A program made the translations under genes and the position numbers. DNA of 64,000 bases from Lineus longissimus. Its lineage: Eukaryota; Nemertea; Pilidiophora; Heteronemertea; Lineidae. Below the pieces are notes generated by a model. The model saw only the letters and a program-made list of their open reading frames with translations, did not search any database and was not told the origin of the DNA. Of this stretch, positions 23,026-30,626 are shown piece after piece; within the stretch, counting starts at the first letter, position 1; each line of letters opens with the position of its first letter. The stretch spans positions 8,744,001 through 8,808,000 of the forward strand of contig NC_088317.1 of NCBI RefSeq assembly GCF_910592395.1. Direction: 5' to 3'.

Positions 23026-23250
23026 ATGGTACGTGAGGGCTCTATCACAGAGGGAGAAGAAATTAACGTTCACACCTATCGGTTGAGTGTTCGTGTCACC
23101 CTCCGCATATCAGCACCCATCGACGCGCGGTTGCAAAAAATATCGCTAATTAACTTCGACGCGGAAAACCGCATCGATCTGACTTCAGAACAAGCCCAAG
23201 AGATGCTGTGCATGAGTGAACAGGTACTTTCAAGCGAGAGGATTGGTGCG
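23026..23250 (+). CDS. Hypothetical small beta-rich ORF
   Basis: About 75 residues from the Met at 23026 look protein-like: an alternating hydrophobic pattern (VHTYRLSVRVTLRISAP), then a short helix (EQAQEMLCMSEQVL). After about 23250 the frame runs antisense-like into the next gene fragment, so its true end is unclear. It lies between the conserved virus-like gene and the PolB tail. Family not recognised. Confidence 0.35.
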
Positions 23251-23578
23251 ATCCAATTGTGGACTTTGTTTGTTTGCGTGCCAACATGTACAGCACAAGA
23301 CATCGGTCGGAGGCCGTCACCAGCAAGGCCAAGGGTTTGCCCAGATGCGTTATGCAAAGCATTGGCTTTGAGCAGTACAAAGATGCGCTATACATGAACA
23401 CATCTTCACAAGCGGCACCCAGTACGTGCAATTTTAAATCGATTAGGTCAAAAAACTAAAGCTTTATACATTAACGCAAGAGAAAAAAGCTTTGTCACCA
23501 TTGGACACGAAACGTTGGCTGTGCGAAGATAACATTCACACATTCGCCTTTGGACACTACCGCATCAAAAACAAGTAA
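23245..23578 (+). pseudogene. Protein-primed type B DNA polymerase, C-terminal fragment
   Basis: The last ~110 residues of a protein-primed PolB (DNA_pol_B_2 type, as in Polintons/Mavericks, adintoviruses, adenoviruses). Visible blocks are VDFVCLRANMYS, KAKGLPRCVM, IGFEQYKDAL and the typical ending SPLDTKRWLCED followed by FAFGHYRI and a stop at 23576-23578. A frame change lies between 23459 and 23495. The exonuclease and palm domains with the catalytic aspartates are absent at this locus, so most of the gene has been deleted. Polymerases of this family copy linear DNA from a terminal protein. Another, larger PolB fragment of the same family lies at 35270-36506 and 39640-39978. Confidence 0.72.
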
Positions 23579-23647
23579 AGAAGTCAGAGAATCACATTGT
23601 GACAAGGACAAATATCCATAAGTGTTTTTGACGCATCTCGCCGCCAC

Positions 23648-24112
23648 ATGAGTTCGACAAAGAATACTAGAAGTACAAAAAACACACGCTGCACCATAGC
23701 AGTCGGCAAACGGTGCAACGTTGATGTGACGAGATTTAAAGGTGACACCTGGTTTCCCCTCTATTTGAAGAATAATCGTCAAAAGTGCATCAGTTTACTT
23801 GGGGAAGACATCGCAGATTTGTTGATGAACATGGAGAAATTGAAGAAGGCCAGTTACAAGGTTTTCAAAGCAGAACAGCAAAACGGAGAAGGCGATGGTA
23901 GAGGAAAGGGGCAACAGCAGAGAGCAGAGCTTCGTAGAAGACAAAACGAAGAACAAAATGTGGAGGATGAGTTTTTTCAGGCCGGCGATGCTAAAAAAGC
24001 TCCCCAAACGAGAGGAAGAAAAAGAAAATACGAGGAAAGCAGTGTAAGCGAACAGAGCGAAGAGCAGGAATCTCCCAATAGCGAGGGGACTCTCGTTTCG
24101 AGTTGGTACTAG
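23648..24112 (+). CDS. PC4-like ssDNA-binding protein with charged tail
   Basis: An intact 154-residue frame. Residues ~18-60 (VGKRCNVDVTRFKGDTWFPL, then KCISLLGEDIADLL) match the pattern of the transcriptional coactivator p15/PC4 fold: a beta strand, an RxFKG-like turn, further strands, a K-GISL-like turn and a final helix. PC4-type domains bind single-stranded DNA and occur in several large DNA viruses. The C-terminal half is very charged and low-complexity (QQQRAELRRRQNEEQ, then RGRKRKYEESS, a likely nuclear localisation signal). It may act in replication or late transcription; that is inference from the fold. It follows the PolB tail by 69 bp. Confidence 0.5.
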   Translation: MSSTKNTRSTKNTRCTIAVGKRCNVDVTRFKGDTWFPLYLKNNRQKCISLLGEDIADLLMNMEKLKKASYKVFKAEQQNGEGDGRGKGQQQRAELRRRQNEEQNVEDEFFQAGDAKKAPQTRGRKRKYEESSVSEQSEEQESPNSEGTLVSSWY

Positions 24113-24158
24113 TCGGCGTGACACAACGCAAACGATTAGCCCGTCTGTGAAAAGTGAC

Positions 24159-24326
24159 ATGGGAGACGTTCACTGCACTCTTATTTGTTGCGCTAATGTG
24201 GAAAGAAAACACGAGCAAGACTTTTTCGACGGGGAAGACAGTGTATCTACGGAGCCACAGGATTTTGTAAAGGAGTTTGAAGCTACACCATCCCCTTGTG
24301 AGCCTATTGAAGATTGTGATAAGTAG
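24159..24326 (+). CDS. Small acidic ORF, 55 residues
   Basis: Starts at ATG 24159 and stops at TAG 24324-24326, three bases before the kinase start. The protein is short and acidic (MGDVHCTLICC, then DFFDGEDSVSTEPQDFVKEF). Its tight fit between two genes in the same direction argues for a real viral ORF, but it is short and matches no family I know. Confidence 0.35.
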   Translation: MGDVHCTLICCANVERKHEQDFFDGEDSVSTEPQDFVKEFEATPSPCEPIEDCDK

Positions 24327-24329
24327 CAT

Positions 24330-25101
24330 GTGACAAGAGAATTTACTAGAAAAACTTTACATGTGCAGCAAAGACTGTTCACGGTCGAGGGTATAATCGC
24401 AGCCGGCAAAACAACCATCATAGATCAAATACAAGAAATGGCTACCTTCCACGGCGACGATCTTCCCTTCAATATTGTTAGCATAAGGGAATGCCTGGAC
24501 GAGTTCACCTCGTTTCAGGGACACAATCCGCTCAAAATGTGTTACGATAATCCCTTAATGGAGGCTCCCCTAGCCCACATTTTGTCCAGTCGCTCAACAG
24601 AGTCGTCCGAGAGACAGTTCCTCAGCTTTTGAACAAGTTAGCGATGGAGAAGAGGGAAAAGAACACTACAATAATTGTCACAGATCGAAGCCTTTTTTCG
24701 CCCCTCCCCTTCGTCGAAACCTTATTCGAGCTTGGGAGAATAAGCTGTTTCTCAAGAGATTTCCTCATCGATTTTCCGAGGACAGAGGCCGAGAAGACAA
24801 TGCAAATGCTAGCACTTCAGATGCACGGTATCTTCTTGGTGAACACGCCAACAGACATATGTATGCACGTCTCGTAAGACGTGGTCGAGATTTCGAGTGC
24901 AGCGGACCAAATCCGGTGGCGTATTCGTATCAAGAAGCCCTTAAAGCCGCTTACCAAAGGCACCTGGCCAAATGGAAAAGCCACGAAATTTGCACAGGAG
25001 CATGGGGCGAGTGCTACATTGCCCTAAAGGAGAGTGCCAAGGCAAGCCCGAGAGAGCTGCTATATTTCATACAGGACACTATTAAAAATAGTGAAAAGTA
25101 G
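24330..25101 (+). pseudogene. Virus-derived deoxynucleoside kinase, two frameshifts
   Basis: Deoxynucleoside kinases phosphorylate deoxynucleosides with ATP, feeding the salvage route to dNTPs. The Walker A loop is clear (FTVEGIIAAGKTT, residues ~17-29). The substrate-side Asp-Arg-Ser motif (VTDRSLF) is in a second frame and the arginine-rich lid (RLVRRGRDFE) in a third. The length across the frames (~255 residues) is normal for the dNK/TK2-like family. Frame changes fall near 24575-24630 and 24860-24877, so no full-length product can be made from this copy unless they are assembly errors. With the dUTPase it forms a nucleotide-metabolism pair typical of larger DNA viruses, and not of classical Polintons. 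Confidence 0.85.
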
Positions 25102-25120
25102 CATATGAGAAGAGAAAAGG

Positions 25121-25445
25121 ATGTCTATAACTGTACATGATATAACCTCCCTCAGGACCACCTTAGTTGAGCAACGCAAAAGCGACGCCACAGGTTGGGA
25201 AGCGTAAAGCGAAAGTAAAACACACGGATACTGATGAGGAACATTTCAATTCCGACACCGATTATGAACACGTAAAAAAAGAGGTGTAATTGGTGCTCTT
25301 CTTACACCTTTCTAAAGGAGATTCGCTCCAGGACAGACCTTTTTCGGAGACTATCAAAGAATATTTGTACCACGAAAATTGTACAACAATAGTGAGCGAA
25401 TTTGGCAAAAAAACCGCTAAGAACGATGTGATAGGCATCGCTTAG
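25121..25445 (+). pseudogene. Broken ORF, possibly histone-fold-like
   Basis: Two in-frame pieces are separated by a TAA at about 25288. The first carries a basic-acidic tail (GKRKAKVKHTDTDEEH). The second reads FSETIKEYLYHENCTTIVSE, then GKKTAKNDVIGIA and a TAG at 25443-25445. The second piece resembles helices 2 and 3 of a histone H4-like fold (compare the canonical LKVFLENVIRDA and KRKTVTAMDVVYAL). The match is short and could be coincidence. Histone-fold proteins are known in some invertebrate DNA viruses. Without a profile search this stays tentative. Confidence 0.25.
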
Positions 25446-25450
25446 ATGCG

Positions 25451-26002
25451 GTGTGTGAGAAGACAACAATAAACATTGAGTCAAAAGAGATCGTTTCGTG
25501 CAATTATATATTACCAGTGCCAGTACAGTTTAAAATGCTACCAAATAATAGACACCTCATGGAGCAATTAATTCGGAGTAAACAGAAGGGCAGACGCAAA
25601 GGAACGGGGAGGAGACAGTCTTATAATAGGCAGAGGAATCTTCCTCGCGATTCCACTGCCGCCGATCATATCGATTTTTTATCGCCCTTGAGCAAAACTA
25701 GCAAAAAGAATCAAGCAAAGCTCTTGGAAGTCGCCAACGCGGGGCAAATTGACGCTTTGCTCGAATGCATCCACAACGTGGGTAATAGAAATGTGAGTGG
25801 CATTTCAGCGGATAAGATCAGGAAATTACAGAAACACAGCGCTATGGTACAGAAGCTCTTTCGCCCTAGAAGGCATTTCGACCGAAGGTATCAAAGGATG
25901 ATTCTTGAGCGCCTTGATTCCACTGGCCGTTTCGGCGATTGGCAGTTTGATCGGTGGAATCGGCAAATAAGTCTTTCCTCCGTTTTCAAAATAGAACTCT
26001 AG
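25451..26002 (+). pseudogene. Basic virus-like protein with hydrophobic tail in another frame
   Basis: A 183-residue frame with a very basic middle (KQKGRRKGTGRRQ) and a helical core (AGQIDALLECIHNVGNRNVS, then KLQKHSAMVQKLF). From memory, small proteins with this core followed by a KGGFLGALL-type hydrophobic tail recur beside PolB genes in invertebrate genomes. Their pattern (a basic body plus a Gly/Ala-rich amphipathic end) recalls small virion core or membrane-active proteins. Here the expected tail is present, but in a shifted frame at about 25905-25968 (FLSALIPLAV, then GSLIGGIGK and a stop). A one- or two-base indel near 25895-25905 therefore breaks the gene. The likely start is the Met at 25534 or 25451. 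Confidence 0.5.
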
Positions 26003-26010
26003 CCAGCAAA

Positions 26011-26693
26011 ATGGCCAGATATTCAGGACAACATGACAAAGGGGGATTCGAGGAATGTATCTTAATTCTGTTGGAATTCTACAAGCGTCGTTGTGCGATG
26101 GTCGGTGCAGACATCCTGACTAACAGTTACGATTCATCAACGGCGAAAGCCTTTAGCTCTATCAGCAGCGAGGCAGCATATGACAAGGAGCAGGAGGAGG
26201 AGGAGCCTTCATCGGATCGACTGTTAGTGGCGAAATCTACCAATCTACCGGCCGATTTAAGAATGAAACTTTTCAGTCAGGCTCGAAGAAGAGAGACAAG
26301 AGCTTTGTTCGATCGCGTAGCGGATTACGGGGAAATAATGTACTCGATATGATCGCGCCCACTTTGAAATTACACCACCCCTTCATTAATTACACTATGA
26401 AAAATTACGTAAGACGTCTCCGTTCAACGATAGACTGGGATCCGTTCAGCTACTAATTAATAATCGAGGGAACAAAGCTACCCAATACAAATATCGTACG
26501 AATCATTGAATTCCTAATGAAGCCGGAGAGCATGAACTACGTTGTCCCGCAGGGGGCCACCGAATTGAGAGATGCCTTCTTGAAGATCGGAGTGCCGCCG
26601 GGATGGATAGCCTATACACCGAATATGAAGAGACCGTCTACCAACACACCCCCACTACTATCAGAGGGGAAAAAAAACGAAACTTGTCGCTGA
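26011..26693 (+). pseudogene. Conserved hypothetical virus-like ORF, interrupted
   Basis: The frame from Met 26011 has an acidic patch (KEQEEEEPSSD) and the block LPADLRMKLFSQARRRETRA. It is continued in a shifted frame after 26352 by a segment ending TKLPNTNIVRIIEFLM, then GATELRDAFLKIGVPPGW and a stop at 26691-26693. One in-frame stop sits at 26455. The two-part layout (an LPADxRxKL-type helix, then a NIVxIIxFL plus GVP-type C-terminus) matches a pattern I recall from uncharacterised invertebrate proteins linked to PolB elements. Function unknown. Confidence 0.45.
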
Positions 26694-26709
26694 TGAGGAC
26701 GGTTCTAAA

Positions 26710-27141
26710 TTGACACCAATTCAGAGCGCTATTACGAAGTCAAAATTGTTATCTCCACTCGCGGGGCGCGCCTTGGAGGAGAGTATCAACACAGAAGAGG
26801 GTGCCTTTTCGCCGTTGATGAAGGCGAAAAAAGCAGCCAAAAGGAAGGAAACATCGGTTCTGGGCTTGCCAATACCTCTATCTGTTGCCATGAGTCCACA
26901 AGAAAAAGCTACAAGTGCACCAACATTTTTTAAGGATTCAGAAATACCGAAGCACCGACGCTCGTCACGTCTGAGTAAAGCCAGGGAAAAAGCACTGATA
27001 GTCGGGAGTAAAAAAACAACGCCTGTACAAACTGTGCCCAATTGGTCCCAAAACCAATCATGGAGTCCTCTATCAGAATCAACAGCTAGTCCGGACAGAA
27101 GTCATAAAGAAAACGAAGAAGAGAACTCTCGGACCGCATAA
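26710..27141 (+). CDS. Lys/Ser-rich basic protein, possible core or DNA-binding protein
   Basis: An intact 143-residue frame, low in hydrophobic residues and rich in Lys, Ser, Pro and Thr (MKAKKAAKRKETSV, then KHRRSSRLSKAREKALI), with an acidic end (HKENEEENSRTA). It would suit a disordered DNA-condensing or nuclear protein. It is the last plus-strand ORF of the viral island, 17 bp after the previous one. No family is recognised. Confidence 0.35.
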   Translation: MTPIQSAITKSKLLSPLAGRALEESINTEEGAFSPLMKAKKAAKRKETSVLGLPIPLSVAMSPQEKATSAPTFFKDSEIPKHRRSSRLSKAREKALIVGSKKTTPVQTVPNWSQNQSWSPLSESTASPDRSHKENEEENSRTA

Positions 27142-27361
27142 TCAAGTGGGAAAAACGCACCTAGCCCTTAAAGGGTTTGTGAGGGGAAAATATCGTGTTT
27201 TAAAAACAAGAAACAAACATTCAGCCTGTAAAATCGTTCTAGGAAAAATTCATCATGTATGTATGTTTATTCGTACAAAACTAGTACAGATTGTTGTGCA
27301 TAGTGCAGATCAACTTGTCTTTGAACCTTAAGTGCATTACAAAAACGTATCTTATGTATTA
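27142..27361. other. Spacer between viral island and LINE tail
   Basis: Short AT-rich sequence. The right boundary of the viral island must lie here or have been destroyed by the LINE insertion. I see no clear terminal repeat. Confidence 0.35.
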
Positions 27362-27934
27362 TTAAATAGTGCAAAGGAAGTCTATAATTTGTCCTAACTC
27401 TTCCTTTGATAAGAGACAATGACCGGAATCCCTCAATTTTAGTAGCTCTCTGATTTGCTGTGCGATTCTAAATGATTCAGTGTTCTCATCAACTCCATTT
27501 ACAATTGAATATGAGTAATTTATGCGGACAGCGTTATATTTACAAAAAACATATTTCCGACTGATTTTGATAAAGTTTTTACTCAGGTACGACGCGCTTC
27601 CCTCCAGTAACAAGTTCTTACATAACATTAAGTAAATGTTATCTGATTTGAATATATGTTCGATGTATCTCAATGTCCTCCTTTCCAAAAGTGTCTCCAT
27701 ATCACAATCACTGATTATAAGCGGAATTAACTGATTATGAGTCCTACTCGGTATACACATAATCTTTCTTACACATTTCCTCCATGCCGTATATACATTT
27801 TCAATGTAATGAGATGTTGTGTCCCAGAACTGAAAACCATATAGACAGGTAGCAAAACTCTTAAAGAGAGCATATCGAATGTCTGCATTTGCATGACCGA
27901 AGTACGCCATTACCATATTAGTCTTTTTTATATA
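27362..27934 (-). pseudogene. CR1-like LINE ORF2, C-terminal part (separated)
   Basis: Continuation of the ORF2 at 30627-33119, cut off by the element inserted at 27935-30626. It carries the post-RT blocks typical of these LINEs (RYALFKSFATCLYGFQFWD, then WRKCVRKIMCIPSRTHN and RRTLRYIEHIF) and ends at a stop at 27362. Deleting the inserted element together with one TA of its target site rejoins the reading frame exactly, which shows this is one gene. The LINE would nick and reverse-transcribe into the target if intact. Confidence 0.85.
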
Positions 27935-28261
27935 CTTTACTTTCGGCTGTCTATGGTCCCTTCCGGATATTCATGGTAGAATTTATGCCTTGCCTCCAGG
28001 AATAACTACCCAAAGGAAGATTCTATTCAATAAAATTGACCAATAGGCTGTGTTGCAATCTGTTTGCACTGGTACTCACGATGAAGGCCTGAGTTCACAC
28101 AGCTCCACATTGTCAATTTCATTGTGGACCATTCAAGAATTTCCGCCGTAAAATGGCATGGTTTATACAGGGTGTACCAGAAAAAAAGCGTATTGCTATC
28201 ATTCGACAAAAACACTGTTGGCCGATTTCACAAATGGTGTTTAAGACTTAGACGCGTGTAA

Positions 28262-28640
28262 CTTCGTATATCAATCAATCAATCATTTTAGATTAAGGGT
28301 GCCTATATCCACTGCCAGTGATCAGAGACACCGTAGCTCCAATTCGGTTCGGTACATTTCACAACATTTTCGTGCTCTTGAAGGCAGGGACACTATCGAT
28401 GGCGCGAAGTTTTTGTGGTAAGTTGTTCCACACTCGTGTTGCAGCACACTGAAAGGCCCCTTTCTCTCAGCAACAACTCCCCTGATGAACGCAGAGATAT
28501 GGATGACACACACCTAGTGAGGAGCTCCACAAGATATCCTGGCGCAAGACCATGCAAACATTTGAAAGTCAGTAGGAGGATTTTAAATTCTATCCGTCTC
28601 GCGACTGGCAACCGGTGAAGTTCACGCAGAATGCACGGTG
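28262..28640 (-). pseudogene. LINE 3' fragment (Rex/CR1-like tail) in the pogo element leader
   Basis: The minus strand reads LPVARRIEFKILLLTFKCLH, then GLAPGYLVELLTRCV and, in an overlapping frame, the end of the protein (ARKCCEMYRTELELRCL). This is the well-known C-terminal domain of many LINE reverse transcriptases (the usual text is LHWLPVxxRIxFKILxLxFK). Only the last ~110 residues remain, as in 5'-truncated insertions. The tail next to 28262 contains a TCAATCAATCAATCA microsatellite, the expected LINE 3' end. Confidence 0.8.
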
Positions 28641-28966
28641 GAAGTGCATTTAAAGTGAAGTCACACGCGTCTAAGTCTACTTTGATGAAATCGGCCCTGG
28701 AAGTTTATGTGGTTTGTACGACGGAATTATTCGGCCGTCCCTGTATATGAATATTCGGTGCATTATCTGCGGATATTGGTCTGAGCTGATTGGTGAAATT
28801 AACACACTGAAGTGTGATTCACAACTTTTGTGGCATGCGATATAAAATGACGACACGGCACTTTGTCATGAAGTTGTCAATTTCTCTCTGGTCGAGTCTT
28901 CGTGGCCATCCTAGGCCTATAAAAATGAGGTCGATGGCCATTTCCATCTCAGTTTGTCCGTCAAAT

Positions 28967-30319
28967 ATGGATCAGCAAGAACCCCTACGAAAACGGCGAA
29001 GGAGCTACTCGGTTCGTGAGAAAATTGCTTATCTGCGGGATCTAGAGGCAGCTCTCCTCAATGGCACAGTCGACAGCATGAGCGAGTTTGCGCATCACTA
29101 CAAGATCCCAGTGTCGACCCTGAAGAAGTGGGACCTTCAAGACCTGGAGCGAAAGGCAGGTGAAGGTCGCGGCGACGACAGAACCTCTAAAGAGCGACAA
29201 GTTGGTCTTTGGCCCGAGGTAGAGGACGACTTGTATCAATGATTACAGCAGCAACGGGAGATGAGGCTACCAGTCGCAGTCCAAGACATTCAAGAACGAG
29301 CCCTGACCATTTTTGAAGACTGGTGGAATGCGTTACCACACGAGCTGAGACAAGACGTTATCCAGGCCAGACCGACACTCCACCAATTCAACGCATCCGC
29401 TGGCTGTGTAGAGGGATTCATGACAAGAAAGAAGATAGCCCTCCGAAAGGCGAATAAAAACACCACCACTCTCCCAGCTGATGCCGCCCATCAGGTCCAG
29501 GTATTTCGCGACAATGTGATGCAAACTATCCAGCATTTGGAGATTGCCATGAGGTTGCTGCTAAACATGGACCAGACGTTCGCACTATTTGAGTATCGAC
29601 CAATGTATACTGTCAATGACAAGGGAGCGAAGTCAGTGGATGTGCGTACATCGAGATCAAACACAAAACTGGGCTGCACCGTTAGTCTAACCATCAGTGC
29701 GACGGGATGGAGGGCACCGGCACACGTCACCTTTCCAAGAAGAGGGTTCGTACGACAGCTCGATCACCTGCAGGAGGATGACGACTTGCCAGCAAATCTC
29801 ATTGTGACGTCCTCTGCTACCGGTTGGATGAGACGGGAGACAGCCCGTCATTGGTCAGACCAAGTATTGGAGCCATACGTCACCCCAGAGAACGATGAGC
29901 GATTCCTTCTAATAGTAGATAGATATCGTGTGCACCGCACAGGGGAATTCGGCCAGCGAATTACGGAACTGGGAGGGATACTCGATTTTATTCCAGCCGG
30001 CTGCACATCCTTGGCCCAACCCCTCGATCTGACTGTTATGAAGTCGTTCAAAAGCAACATGAAAGAGAAGTGGAAGGCCTGGAAACAAGAAAACACGGAC
30101 GATGCAGGACGCTGTGAACGCATTGGGTTACGTAACGTGGTCAACATCATCAGTCAAGCCTGGGAATCTGTACCTGTACAAGTGGTAGAAAACGGATTTG
30201 AAACGGCTTTCAGAGCAGCAGCGGTAGACGCAGGACCAATTCAAGAGCTGGACGATGAGGAGGACGAACCAGGACTCGAATTCTTAAACATCCAGGGGGA
30301 TGAAATAGAAATAGAATAA
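28967..30319 (+). pseudogene. pogo/Tigger-like transposase, one in-frame stop
   Basis: Almost complete (about 450 codons): the frame from Met 28967 to 30319 is broken only by TGA at 29240-29242. The N-terminus has a helix-turn-helix (YSVREKIAYLRDLEAALL, then HHYKIPVSTLKKW). The CENP-B-like second half follows (FNASAGCVEGFMTRKKIALR). The DDE domain shows the first Asp in LLNMDQTF, the second in LLIVDRYRVHR and the third in QPLDLTVMKSFK. The C-terminus is acidic (DDEEDEPGLEF). The family cuts and pastes DNA at TA sites. Among the three pogo-like remnants in this window it is the only one that looks recent. Confidence 0.9.
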
Positions 30320-30626
30320 ATAGTATTTTACTTGGTGGTAAAAAATATGGGATGATCTTTTGAACTACCCTGTATAACGCTCTTTCATTTCAACGAAATC
30401 AGTCTGTAGGCCTATCGCTCATCAAACCGATCAGTTTCAAAATGATCACAGTCGGTGACTCGGATCACTGCTCTCAGTTGTACCATTCGGACAATCGGTT
30501 AAACAACTTCATTATTCCCCACCTTTCAGAGAACCAGCCAGTCGTATTGAAAGGCCTTCGACTTGGCCAGTGCATACGTAATGAATTGGTATTTAATGAA
30601 GGGACCATAGACAGCCGAAAGTAAAG

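Larger units (their letters stand above)
28168..30372 (+). mobile_element. pogo/Tigger-like DNA transposon nested in the TIR element
   Basis: The ends are CAGGGTGTACCAGAAAAA (28168) and, reversed, CAGGGTAGTTCAAAAG (30372). TA flanks both sides. Inside is one transposase gene (28967-30319). The 5' untranslated part holds a reversed LINE tail between two copies, in inverted orientation, of a GACTTAGACGCGTGT-like sequence (28245-28260 and 28661-28677). Confidence 0.85.
27935..30626. mobile_element. TIR DNA transposon inserted in LINE ORF2, TA target site
   Basis: The left end CTTTACTTTCGGCTGTCTAT (27935) is repeated as its reverse complement ending at 30626, and the inverted match runs through the next GGTCCCTTC, about 29 bp. 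TA flanks both sides (27933-27934 and 30627-30628). Outside the nested pogo-like element, only about 230 bp on the left and 250 bp on the right are its own. It was therefore a short non-autonomous element of roughly 0.5 kb before the second insertion. The TA duplication places it in the Tc1/mariner/pogo class. Confidence 0.88.

Noticed and set aside
22183-24421. Minus-strand frames across the viral island
   Set aside because: They overlap plus-strand frames with clear motifs and show none themselves.
20751-25101. A malacoherpesvirus-like origin for the dUTPase and kinase genes
   Set aside because: dUTPase relatives are typical of herpesviruses, but the polymerase tail in the same cluster ends like a protein-primed PolB, not a herpesvirus polymerase, and no herpesvirus capsid or terminase motif is visible.
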